Origin: Psychroserpens mesophilus
Lineage (GTDB): Bacteria; Bacteroidota; Bacteroidia; Flavobacteriales; Flavobacteriaceae
Length of the DNA stretch: 64,000 nucleotides
Direction of reading: 5' to 3'
NCBI RefSeq assembly: GCF_000826645.1
Contig: NZ_JXJP01000002.1
Coordinates: 62,001 to 126,000, forward strand
Numbering within the stretch: the first letter of the stretch is position 1; each line of letters begins with the position of its first letter. The notes below the pieces were generated by a model. That model had not been told where the DNA came from. It worked only from the letters and a program-made list of their open reading frames with translations, and did no database searches. This document shows positions 1 to 8,085 of this stretch, in pieces. The translations under genes and the position numbers were made by a program.

Positions 1-412
1 GAAAGTCAACATTAAACACCCAAAGCGTATTATCAAATCCGGTTGAGACATGACTCACATTTTTATAGGGTTGGATGGTATTGAAATCAATTTTGAAAAT
101 TTCAGCTAAGCGATTGTCTAATATAATAACCATATTAAAATCCTGATAAAACAAATTGATTTTCAAAGGGTTGAAGGTGTTGGCTGTCGTGATTTCTCCT
201 AACTGATAATTACTGTAGTTTATTGAAGTGCCATCCTTGTTTTGCTTATAAATCGTATTATCTCGAATGAAATAAAAGGTTTCAAAATTATCAAGATCCA
301 CAACCTGATCTACTTTTAGATCGGTTGAACTGATAAGCTTAGCATCTATTACAGATTCCTGACTAGTAATAGTCATTGTGAACAACAAACAGATGTATAT
401 GATATATCGCAT
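1..412 (-). CDS. Secreted protein of unknown function, 3' end outside the window
   Basis: An open frame runs from an ATG at 410-412 (minus strand) off the left edge, giving about 137 residues without a stop. The N-terminus (MRYIIYICLLFTMTITSQES) is a typical Sec signal peptide ending before a Gln, as in many flavobacterial exported proteins. The mature part contains repeated short strands with aromatic residues (FETFYFIRDNTIYKQ, FYQDFNMVIILDNRL), which looks like the start of a beta-propeller or other all-beta protein, but I do not recognise the family. It lies just downstream of the two-component regulator gene on the same strand, 33 bp from its stop, so it may be transcribed with it. Confidence 0.6.
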   Translation of the reverse strand, partial: MRYIIYICLLFTMTITSQESVIDAKLISSTDLKVDQVVDLDNFETFYFIRDNTIYKQNKDGTSINYSNYQLGEITTANTFNPLKINLFYQDFNMVIILDNRLAEIFKIDFNTIQPYKNVSHVSTGFDNTLWVFNVDF

Positions 413-445
413 AAGGATTTGAAAAGTACAAAAATCAAACCACTT

Positions 446-1126
446 TTAGCAGATTAATTTATATCCAAAACCTCTAACGTTTAAAATTTGAATGGAATTG
501 TCTTTACTGAGCTTTTTACGAAGTTTAGAAATAAAAACATCCATACTTCTGGCATTGAAAAAATCGTCATTTCCCCAAAGCTTATTTAAAATTAGCGAAC
601 GATCTAAAACTTTATTTTTGTTCTTTACCAGATGAAATAGTAAATGTGCTTCACGATGTGTTAGCAGAATAGAATCGTTGTCTTTAAATCCGAGAGTTTG
701 CTTCGGGAAATTAAATGTATAGTCACCCAGTTGCAGTATTTCAGACGTTTTTTGAATGGTCGTTCTGTGGAGTAAATTATTGATTCTCACAATCAACTCT
801 TCCATGCTAAAGGGTTTTTTTAGATAATCATTGCCACCAATTGTAAATCCTTCTACAACATCTTGAGTTTGAGATTTAGCCGTTAAAAAAATAATAGGAA
901 TCGTGTCGTCAATGGCTCTAATGTCTTTAGCGAGACTGAAGCCATCTTTTTTTGGCATCATAACATCTAATACTAAGAGTTCAGGATGCTGGGTTTGATA
1001 GGTTTCTAGAGCTTTTTCACCATTATCACATAATAAAACCTTGAAGCCTCTTGTCTCTAAACTTTCTTTGATAATTTGTCCTAATGCAGGTTCGTCTTCA
1101 GCGAGTAAAATAGTAGTTTTAGGCAT
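446..1126 (-). CDS. OmpR/PhoB-family response regulator (RprY-like)
   Basis: This is a two-domain response regulator. The receiver domain has the acidic pair in LLAEDEPA, the phosphoacceptor Asp in LLVLDVMMPKKDG (about residue 54), the switch Thr in FLTA and the conserved Lys in LKKPF. The C-terminal winged helix ends in DVFISKLRKKLS...VRGFGYKL, typical of OmpR-type DNA binding. The start at 1126 (MPKTTILLAEDE) is preferred; an in-frame ATG at 1138 would add four residues. Either start overlaps the end of the histidine kinase gene, so the two are co-transcribed and translationally coupled. It pairs with the kinase in the RprX/RprY manner of Bacteroidota. Tandem GTTAAC boxes upstream of the divergent operon are a likely target, which is inference. 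Confidence 0.93.
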   Translation of the reverse strand: MPKTTILLAEDEPALGQIIKESLETRGFKVLLCDNGEKALETYQTQHPELLVLDVMMPKKDGFSLAKDIRAIDDTIPIIFLTAKSQTQDVVEGFTIGGNDYLKKPFSMEELIVRINNLLHRTTIQKTSEILQLGDYTFNFPKQTLGFKDNDSILLTHREAHLLFHLVKNKNKVLDRSLILNKLWGNDDFFNARSMDVFISKLRKKLSKDNSIQILNVRGFGYKLIC

Positions 1127-2735
1127 TTGGTATGACAATTTTAAAGGTTGTTTTTTGTTTATCTAATTCAATTTGGATAGTTCCATTATGCTTTTCAATA
1201 ATTTTCTTAGTGTAGTATAATCCAATTCCAAAGCCTTTGATGTCATGTGTATTACCTTTAGGAATTCGGTAAAACTTTTCAAATACCCGATTTATATTTG
1301 CTTTTGTAAGGGTTGTTCCATTGTCTGAAATAGCGATTTTTATTTGCGAAGAATCACTTTTGACGTTCACCTCAATTTGATTGCCACCATACTTAAATGC
1401 ATTATCAATGACATTATTTATAGCATTTTCAAAATGAAATACATCTACTTGAGCAAACAGATTGTCATCGATCTCATAGTTCACCAATTTGTCATTTTGC
1501 ATTTTATGTTTTTCGACGATGGTCGTTACTACCTCTGAAATGTTATATCGATCTTTAATAAGTTCTAAATTCTCGCTGTCAAGCGTCGCTGTTTCGAGAA
1601 GTTTTTCAACCATAATATTCAATTTAGACAATTGATTGTTAGACATGGCTAAGTATGTTTTGGTCTTTTCTTTGTCATTGATGATATTAAAATTCTGAAT
1701 GCCTTCTAAAGCGACACCAATAGTAGCGATAGGTGTTTTAAATTCATGAGTGATATTGCTGATGAGGTCGTTTTTAACTTCAGACAATTGCTTTTGTTGT
1801 TTGATAATTTTAAGTAAGTAAAACAAACAACTTATTACTGCAAGGATTAATAATGTAGAAAGTGAAATACCCAGAAGACTCCGTTTAAATGTTTCTTTAA
1901 CTGGGTTTTTGAAATGTAATGTGATAGTTTCATCGCCTTTTAAATAGGTAGTTTTTGCATTCTTTTTAATAGGGAACTCAGGTTGAGTGCTTGACTTAGA
2001 AGCGTATAATGTGTCTTCATTTTTGAAATGAGTCAGATAAAAATCATTATAAACACCTTTATTTTTTAATTCTGAGACAAGCAGAGAGTCTAGCTTTTTA
2101 TAGTCTAAAGAATCTTGCTGCATAGCAATATAAATAGTTTTTAGTCCTTTTATTAGTTTTAAACTATCTCTAGATTTTTTACCCCAAAACACCTTATTTT
2201 TTGAGATAGTTTGCTTGCCTTTATCAAAGGTTAATCCACTTTTTTTGTCTTTAGAAATTTGTGTAAATTTATCTACAATTACCTTATCGCTAGCCAGTAT
2301 TTTTTTATTGAGGCTATCTTCATAAGTATTAAATACGTCATTAAAAAATAAACCATCTATGCTGTCTAACTGCGATTGGTCATCACCAGAAATATCAATT
2401 GTAGTAATTTTAAGCGAAGCATCGTTACCATTGTTTTGATCTTCAATAGTTTTGAGTTTGCTTTTGAAAGGTTGCAAAATACTGTCCCAACCAATATCAC
2501 TAAAATCAGTTTGGTCATCAGCCTCACTTCCATCTACGATGGTTAGAAAATTCTTTTTAGAAAGCATTGAATAATACGTTTCTACAGCATTATCTAAACT
2601 CCATTGAATGTCATTGTAAACTTGCTGCTTATTACTCTGGTAGTTTTTGTAATTCCAGAACACCTGAATTGCAATCGTACTAAGAATCACAAAAACAATA
2701 AGATATAAGATGTATTGATAACGTTTGTCGTTCAT
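1119..2735 (-). CDS. Membrane sensor histidine kinase (RprX/CusS-like)
   Basis: This 538-residue kinase has a first membrane helix at about residues 8-27, a large periplasmic sensor region (about 28-285) of no recognised fold, and a second helix at about 286-310. The HisKA domain carries the H-box ISNITHEFKTPIATIG with the phosphorylated His at residue 330. The HATPase domain shows an N-box (ENAINNVIDNAFKYG) and G boxes (ISDNGT, KGFGIGLYYTKKIIEKHNG). No HAMP domain is visible between helix 2 and the H-box. It is the first gene of a unit with the response regulator and diverges from the GLPGLI/outer-membrane operon. Location and architecture suggest sensing of an envelope signal; the ligand is unknown. 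Confidence 0.93.
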   Translation of the reverse strand: MNDKRYQYILYLIVFVILSTIAIQVFWNYKNYQSNKQQVYNDIQWSLDNAVETYYSMLSKKNFLTIVDGSEADDQTDFSDIGWDSILQPFKSKLKTIEDQNNGNDASLKITTIDISGDDQSQLDSIDGLFFNDVFNTYEDSLNKKILASDKVIVDKFTQISKDKKSGLTFDKGKQTISKNKVFWGKKSRDSLKLIKGLKTIYIAMQQDSLDYKKLDSLLVSELKNKGVYNDFYLTHFKNEDTLYASKSSTQPEFPIKKNAKTTYLKGDETITLHFKNPVKETFKRSLLGISLSTLLILAVISCLFYLLKIIKQQKQLSEVKNDLISNITHEFKTPIATIGVALEGIQNFNIINDKEKTKTYLAMSNNQLSKLNIMVEKLLETATLDSENLELIKDRYNISEVVTTIVEKHKMQNDKLVNYEIDDNLFAQVDVFHFENAINNVIDNAFKYGGNQIEVNVKSDSSQIKIAISDNGTTLTKANINRVFEKFYRIPKGNTHDIKGFGIGLYYTKKIIEKHNGTIQIELDKQKTTFKIVIPNA

Positions 2736-2750
2736 AATTCAAATGTAAAT

Positions 2751-2830
2751 GTTAAAGTGGTTAAAAACTAATCGGTTAACACACGTTAACATTGGTTAAC
2801 TAAAAGCCATGATAGTGCCACATATATTTG
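2751..2830 (+). promoter_or_regulatory. Divergent control region: tandem GTTAAC boxes plus TATATTTG promoter
   Basis: Three perfect GTTAAC hexamers start at 2775, 2785 and 2795, exactly 10 bp apart. Two weaker GTTAAA copies start at 2751 and 2760. A -7 element TATATTTG (TAnnTTTG type) lies at 2823-2830, 29 bp before the ATG at 2859. The boxes would sit on one face of the helix directly upstream of the -33 region, the usual place for an OmpR-family activator that binds direct repeats at one-turn spacing. The divergent kinase gene begins at 2735, so the same boxes could also control the two-component genes. Looser GTTAA-like motifs occur before the 4155 and 8086 genes. Confidence 0.6.
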
Positions 2831-2858
2831 CAGAGTAATAATCTAAAAACCAATAAAT

Positions 2859-3227
2859 ATGAAAACTGCATTTACAATTTTATTTCTTTTTTTAGCAACA
2901 ATTAGTGTTGCTCAATCTCAAAATTCTGATCATTCTAAAAAGATTCAAGTGACTAAGGTTACCGATTTTAAAATTTCGGTTGTCGTCAATTCTTTAAATG
3001 AAATAAAAAGAACATTTACCATGAATGATATTAAAGATATTTTAAATGACCTGCCAGAAAATGAAAACGTATCGTTTGAAATGATTTGTAATGGAAAAGA
3101 AATGTCTGATAACAAAAAAAGTAGCGTATCTTATAAAGTAATGGGTAATGTTGATGATCGCAGAGGATTTTTAAAAACGATTGAAAAAGTAAGACAAGGA
3201 GCCATTAACTATTACAAAAGCAAATAG
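2859..3227 (+). CDS. Small exported protein of unknown function
   Basis: A 122-residue protein with a clear signal peptide (MKTAFTILFLFLATISVAQS). The mature part is charged and soluble, with an alternating strand/helix pattern and a single Cys (EMICNGKEM). I do not recognise a family. It is the first gene after the TATATTTG promoter and GTTAAC boxes, and its stop lies 5 bp before the next ATG, so it is almost certainly in one operon with the GLPGLI protein downstream. Being first in the operon, it may be an accessory or signalling product of the neighbouring two-component system; that is inference. Confidence 0.8.
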   Translation: MKTAFTILFLFLATISVAQSQNSDHSKKIQVTKVTDFKISVVVNSLNEIKRTFTMNDIKDILNDLPENENVSFEMICNGKEMSDNKKSSVSYKVMGNVDDRRGFLKTIEKVRQGAINYYKSK

Positions 3228-3232
3228 TAGTC

Positions 3233-4048
3233 ATGAGAATCATTATTAATGTTTTAGTTGTCGCACTGGTTTTAGTTAATACTAAAGTTTATGGACAAGA
3301 ATTTAAAGGAAAGGCCATATACAAGTCACATCGTAAAGTTGATTTAGAGATGGATGAAGATGATAAAAATGCTGAGATGAAAAAGCAAATTCAGGAGCAA
3401 TTGCGTAAACAGTTTCAGCAAGAGTACACCTTAACTTTTGATAAGTATCAATCATTTTATAAGAAAAATGAAAAGCTAGCAGCTCCAGCACCTGCTTCAA
3501 GTGGTTTCCAAATAACAATTTCTGAAGGGTCTGAAGCACTGTATAAAAATATTAAGGAGAAAAGATACAGTAATGCAACAGAAATATTTGGAAAGCTATT
3601 TTTAGTTAAGGACAGCCTCGTGTATAGAAAATGGGAACTCATAAATGAAACTAAGAATATTGGTCTTTATACATGTTATAAAGCTGTGTTTAAAGATTCC
3701 TATACAACTGAAACAATAACTGAAGAAAATGAACTAGAAACAGTAGAAAAGGAAAGAACTACTATTGTATGGTACACACCTCAGATTCCTGTTTCAAATG
3801 GTCCAATGGATTATCATGGATTGCCTGGTTTGATACTGGAAATTAATGATGGTGAGCTCACTTTGGTTTGTACAAAAATTGTACTTAATCCGGAAGAAGA
3901 TATTAACATCAATGAACCCAACAAGGGAAAAGTGGTAACTCAGGCTGAGTTTGAAAAAATCATGGACGAAAAACAAAAAGAAATGATGGATCGTTTTCCG
4001 ACAAGAAGAGATGATGGTAAGACAAGATTTATTAAAATTGGAGGATAA
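3233..4048 (+). CDS. GLPGLI family protein (copy 1)
   Basis: A 271-residue exported protein with signal peptide MRIIINVLVVALVLVNTKVYG. It carries the family signature YHGLPGLILEI, preceded by the strongly conserved WYTPQIPVSNGP and the paired Cys context YTCYKA...LVCTKIVLNPEED. The family (TIGR01200) is widespread in Bacteroidota; its function is unknown, and members often sit beside TonB-receptor-like proteins, as here. It shares the same layout with the proteins at 4155 and 8086, so the three are paralogs. It is probably periplasmic or attached to the outer membrane. Confidence 0.9.
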   Translation: MRIIINVLVVALVLVNTKVYGQEFKGKAIYKSHRKVDLEMDEDDKNAEMKKQIQEQLRKQFQQEYTLTFDKYQSFYKKNEKLAAPAPASSGFQITISEGSEALYKNIKEKRYSNATEIFGKLFLVKDSLVYRKWELINETKNIGLYTCYKAVFKDSYTTETITEENELETVEKERTTIVWYTPQIPVSNGPMDYHGLPGLILEINDGELTLVCTKIVLNPEEDININEPNKGKVVTQAEFEKIMDEKQKEMMDRFPTRRDDGKTRFIKIGG

Positions 4049-4154
4049 TTTTAGGAATACTTTAACTTTTGTTTGGTTTAACTAAAGTTGCTTTTTAAAG
4101 TCTAATTTGTATTTATGACCTATTTTTAGACTCTTAACTTTAGATACAAATTTT

Positions 4155-5033
4155 ATGAAATCCGTAACCATCAAAATTTTCGCAGTATTATTTTTTGTAA
4201 GTGGTTTGCTTACAGCACAAGACTTTCAAGGACAAGCAATTTATCAGACTAAAACAACTGTTGACATGAGTAATTTTGGTGGAGGTCAAATGAGTGATCA
4301 GCAAAAAAAGATGATTGCAGAACGTATGAAAAGTATGCTAGAAAAAACCTATGTATTGAATTTTAATCGTAGTGAATCTACATACAAGGAAGAAGAAAAA
4401 TTAGATGCTCCAGGTTCGGGAGGTAGTCCATGGCGAGGAATGATGAGTAGCTTTACAGGTGGTCCTCAGTATAAAAATATTAAGGAGCATCTCATATTAC
4501 AAGAGCAAGAATTTTTTGGAAAACAGTTTCTAGTCAAAGATTCACTACCTAAATTAGAATGGAAGCTTGAAAACGAAACCAAGTTAATTGGTCAGTATAC
4601 CTGTTTTAAAGCAACAACGGTAAAGCCTGTTGACGACATGGATTTTATGAGTATGCGAAGACGAGGTAGAAATAATGACGAAAAAAATGAGGGAGACACT
4701 AAAAAAGATTCCATACAATCAGAAAATCCTTTGGATGAACTTGAAGTACCAAAATTTGTTGTAGTTACGGCATGGTATACACCTCAAATACCAGTAAGCA
4801 CTGGTCCCGGAGAATATCATGGACTACCAGGTTTGATTCTAGAGGTACAAGCCGATAGAACCGTTATGCTTTGTACAAAAATTGTGATGAATCCTGAGGA
4901 AAAAGAAGCGATAACTAAACCGGATACTGGTGAGGTTGTTACCCGAGAAGCATATAATGCCATTATGAAGCAAAAAATTGAAGAGATGAGACAAATGTAC
5001 GGCGGAAGAGGCGGAAGAGGTCGAAGAGACTAA
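4155..5033 (+). CDS. GLPGLI family protein (copy 2)
   Basis: A 292-residue exported protein with signal peptide MKSVTIKIFAVLFFVSGLLTAQ. The diagnostic block WYTPQIPVSTGPGEYHGLPG is followed by LILEV and the Cys-containing LCTKIVMNPEEKE. Compared with copy 1 it has a longer charged insert (about residues 160-200: RRRGRNNDEKNEGDTKK) and a Gly/Arg-rich tail (YGGRGGRGRRD) that resembles the tail of copy 3. It is 106 bp downstream of copy 1 and 58 bp upstream of the outer-membrane protein, all on the same strand. Its role is unknown; co-occurrence suggests it works with the barrel protein. Confidence 0.9.
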   Translation: MKSVTIKIFAVLFFVSGLLTAQDFQGQAIYQTKTTVDMSNFGGGQMSDQQKKMIAERMKSMLEKTYVLNFNRSESTYKEEEKLDAPGSGGSPWRGMMSSFTGGPQYKNIKEHLILQEQEFFGKQFLVKDSLPKLEWKLENETKLIGQYTCFKATTVKPVDDMDFMSMRRRGRNNDEKNEGDTKKDSIQSENPLDELEVPKFVVVTAWYTPQIPVSTGPGEYHGLPGLILEVQADRTVMLCTKIVMNPEEKEAITKPDTGEVVTREAYNAIMKQKIEEMRQMYGGRGGRGRRD

Positions 5034-5091
5034 CATGATGTCATGATTCAATTTTTTAAAAGCAATTAATAATAGAAATATAATACGACAA

Positions 5092-7842
5092 ATGAGAAAT
5101 ATAGTCTTACTAATGTTGCTTCTAGTAACAAGTGTAGCAAGTTCGCAAATAACGGTTCGAGGAGTCGTAAAAGATAGTATTGGGTCACCTCTTGAATTGG
5201 CTAATATAATAGCCATTAATAAGGAAACACAAGCGATGGCTTCATATGCCATATCAAATGATAAAGGTCAATATAAACTAGATCTCGATAAAAGTAAAGT
5301 CTATATCCTACAAGTCAGTTATATCGGCATGAAGTCGGTTTCTGAAGAGTTATCTACTCAAGAAGATGATATTTCTAAAGATTTCACGCTTCAATACGAT
5401 AATGCACTTGATGCCGTAGAATTAACGTATGAAATGCCTGTGACCATAAAAGGAGATACCTTGGTCTATAATGCCGATTCATTTAAAGATGGCTCTGAAC
5501 GAAAGCTGGAAGACGTTCTCAAGAAATTACCAGGTGTTGAAATAAATGACGATGGACAAATTGAAGTCGAAGGTAAAGTCGTCAATAAATTAATGGTTAA
5601 TGGAAAAGACTTTTTTGATGGAGATTCAAAGTTAGCAACAAAGAATATTCCGTCTAATGCGGTTGATAAAATTCAGGTATTGCGTAACTATTCAGAAGTT
5701 GGTCAGTTAAGTGGTGTTCAAAATAACCAAGATAATGTTGCTATTAATATTAAATTAAAAGAAGGGAAAGAAAATTTTTGGTTTGGAGATGTTACCGCTG
5801 GAGTAGGTACTTCTCCTGATAAAGAATTGTACTTAGTACAACCAAAGCTATTTTATTACAGTCCGAAATATAGTTTAAATGTCATAGGTGATTTGAACAA
5901 TATTGGAGAAGTTGCTTTAACCAATCGAGATATCAGAAATTTTGGAGGCGGATTTAGACGTCCTAGTCAAAGTAGTGGTACCAATATTAATCTCGGAGAT
6001 AACGGATTGGGAGGACTAACAAATCTTGGTAATGCTCAAGACATCGAAACAAAATTGGCAGCAGGTAATTTTAGTTACTCACCTAACAAAGCTCTTGATT
6101 TGAGTGGTTTTTTAATTTACAACAGTAGTCGTTTAAGAACACGGGAAGAAAGTTTTATCAGATATATAGATCCTGATTTAGGAATTCCTAATGAAGAAAA
6201 AGTGCAAACGGGAAGAGAGGCTACTAATCAAGGGATTGCAAAGTTGAGTGCAACTTACAAACCAAACTTTAATAACCAATTAGATTATGATTTACTAGGT
6301 CGAATTTCTAATGATTCTGAAAGGCAATCTGAAGTGTCCTCTGTAGTTGGAAATACCAATCAGTTAAATGAAGTAACCCCTTTTAGTATCAATCAAAACT
6401 TAAATTATTACTATACGCTTGACGAAAAGAATATTTTTGCACTTGAAGCACAACATCTCATAAAAGATGAAGACCCGTTTTACAACGCGTTACTTGTTAA
6501 TGACCCTACTAATAATAGTGCGCCTCAGCAAGATCAAGATGCTTTTGATAACACAGCCTTAGCTTTAGGGTTTGACAGAGATCAATTTGGATATAATCTT
6601 AACCAAAATAGACGTATCAAGTCAAATCAATTAGATGCTAAAATAGATTACTATTATATCTTAAATAACAAGAGCAATATCAATTTAACTTTTGGAACGA
6701 TATTAAGCAATCAAAAATTCAATTCTAATATTTTTCAATTTTTAGATAATGGTTCTTATTTTGACCCAGTTGCAACGTTAACAGATAGTGATGGAAATAT
6801 TTTGCTTAACCAAAATGACACCGAATATAATTTTAGTGATGTGTATTTAGGTTTTCGTTATAGAGTTAAATCTGGAAAATTCACGATTACACCTGGATTT
6901 TCTCTACATGCTTATGGTAACCGAAACATTCAATATGGTGAAGAATACAAAGATAATTTTTTCAGAGTCTTACCTGAATTCGAAACGCTTATTCAATTTA
7001 AAAAGAGTGAAAGTTTAACCTTTCGCTACAATATGAGTAATTCGTTTACAGATGTAACAAGCTTAGCTGAAGGTTTGGTCTTAAACAGTTTCAGTAATAT
7101 CAGTTATGGTAATCAAGAATTACAAAATTCATTATCACATAATTTGAGTTTGAGATATTTTAGTTTTAATCTTTTCAATTACACCAATGTGTTCGCTATT
7201 GCTAATTACAGTAAAAATATTGATCAAATAAGAAGCACCACAAATTTTGATAATGTTATTAGGACCAGTTCATTTTTCAACTCTAATTTTGCAGACGAAT
7301 CTGCTACAGTTTTCGGACGCGTAGAACGTACCTTTAAAAAAATAAGAGCACGATTAGGAGTGCGTTTTTCGTACGCTAAACAAAATCAGTTTGTACAAGA
7401 TATTCGCACAGTTAATGAAAACTTTACCCAAAGTTATACACCTGAGTTACGAACTAATTTCAGAGAGGCTCCTAATGTTCGATTAAGATATGCCTATTCA
7501 ATTACCAATAATGACCAAGGTGCCACGTCAACTAGGTTCGTTACTAATGCACCATCAGTAGAATTTGATGCATATTTATGGAAATCAGTAACCTTTAGAA
7601 CCGATTTCACTTATACCAATCAAGATGATGGCGTTAGACCGTCACAATCATTTCAAACATGGGACGCGAGTTTAGCCTACAGAAAAGATAAAGATGCTAA
7701 ATGGGAATATGAGGTAAAAGCTTCTAACTTACTCGATATTGACTCAAACGTCAATAATAGCGCTAATAATATTTCAGTATTTAACTCAGAAACATTTATT
7801 CAACCAAGATTTGTAACGTTTAGAATCATTTATACCTTGTAA
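5092..7842 (+). CDS. TonB-dependent-receptor-like outer membrane beta-barrel protein
   Basis: A 916-residue outer membrane protein with signal peptide MRNIVLLMLLLVTSVASSQ. Residues about 20-100 form a carboxypeptidase-regulatory-like domain (VRGVVKDSIGSPLELANI). A plug-like region follows (LEDVLKKLPGVEINDDGQIE, VNGKDFFDGD, then IQVLRNYSEV). The rest is a long series of amphipathic strands ending in FVTFRIIYTL with an aromatic/hydrophobic C-terminus, as in OMP_b-brl_3 barrels. No SusD partner is present, so it is not a classic polysaccharide utilisation locus. It lies between GLPGLI copies 2 and 3, the usual neighbourhood of GLPGLI genes. The substrate cannot be read from the sequence. Confidence 0.9.
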   Translation: MRNIVLLMLLLVTSVASSQITVRGVVKDSIGSPLELANIIAINKETQAMASYAISNDKGQYKLDLDKSKVYILQVSYIGMKSVSEELSTQEDDISKDFTLQYDNALDAVELTYEMPVTIKGDTLVYNADSFKDGSERKLEDVLKKLPGVEINDDGQIEVEGKVVNKLMVNGKDFFDGDSKLATKNIPSNAVDKIQVLRNYSEVGQLSGVQNNQDNVAINIKLKEGKENFWFGDVTAGVGTSPDKELYLVQPKLFYYSPKYSLNVIGDLNNIGEVALTNRDIRNFGGGFRRPSQSSGTNINLGDNGLGGLTNLGNAQDIETKLAAGNFSYSPNKALDLSGFLIYNSSRLRTREESFIRYIDPDLGIPNEEKVQTGREATNQGIAKLSATYKPNFNNQLDYDLLGRISNDSERQSEVSSVVGNTNQLNEVTPFSINQNLNYYYTLDEKNIFALEAQHLIKDEDPFYNALLVNDPTNNSAPQQDQDAFDNTALALGFDRDQFGYNLNQNRRIKSNQLDAKIDYYYILNNKSNINLTFGTILSNQKFNSNIFQFLDNGSYFDPVATLTDSDGNILLNQNDTEYNFSDVYLGFRYRVKSGKFTITPGFSLHAYGNRNIQYGEEYKDNFFRVLPEFETLIQFKKSESLTFRYNMSNSFTDVTSLAEGLVLNSFSNISYGNQELQNSLSHNLSLRYFSFNLFNYTNVFAIANYSKNIDQIRSTTNFDNVIRTSSFFNSNFADESATVFGRVERTFKKIRARLGVRFSYAKQNQFVQDIRTVNENFTQSYTPELRTNFREAPNVRLRYAYSITNNDQGATSTRFVTNAPSVEFDAYLWKSVTFRTDFTYTNQDDGVRPSQSFQTWDASLAYRKDKDAKWEYEVKASNLLDIDSNVNNSANNISVFNSETFIQPRFVTFRIIYTL

Positions 7843-7847
7843 TTTGG

Positions 7848-7939
7848 GCGTTACTAACCTTCGCTTAAGCTACGGTTAGTCAGGCTTTCAAGGCTCGATC
7901 TCAGTGAGGAGCTCAAACAAACCTTTCAATCCTTAACGC
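7848..7939 (+). repeat. Dispersed structured repeat, family 1, copy A
   Basis: About 92 bp bounded by GCGTTA and TAACGC, which can pair. Inside are a hairpin CTAACC / GGTTAG with a loop beginning TTCGC and ending TAAGCTAC, a conserved GTCAGGCTTTCA, a second hairpin GCTC-CTC / GAG-GAGC, then GAGCTCAAACAA and TTCAATCCTTAACGC. Copies at 63114-63204 (same strand) and 19038-19184 (opposite strand) keep loops and flanks but change the stems with compensating substitutions. It starts 5 bp after the stop of the outer-membrane protein and abuts a terminator. Confidence 0.85.
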
Positions 7940-7940
7940 A

Positions 7941-7977
7941 AAAAAACAGTCTTCCCCTAAAAGAAGACTGTTTTTTT
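7941..7977 (+). terminator. Rho-independent terminator, probably bidirectional
   Basis: Stem AAACAGTCTTC / GAAGACTGTTT with a short loop, preceded by a run of A and followed by seven T. It closes the outer-membrane protein unit and separates it from GLPGLI copy 3, which therefore needs its own promoter in 7978-8085. Confidence 0.9.
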
Positions 7978-8085
7978 ATGAATTCATAGTAGAACAACTT
8001 TACTGTTAATTTTATGATAATGCCGAACAAAATGTTTAACATTTTTTTAAATTTGTTAAACAGTTAATCAGCTATTTATAATATT

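Noticed and set aside
1344-1538. 64-codon plus-strand frame inside the histidine kinase gene
   Set aside because: It lies antisense within a clear kinase gene and has no signal, motif or neighbour that supports it.
4839-5252. 137-codon minus-strand frame across the end of GLPGLI copy 2
   Set aside because: It is antisense to two well-supported genes; its amino acid composition is that of a shadow frame.
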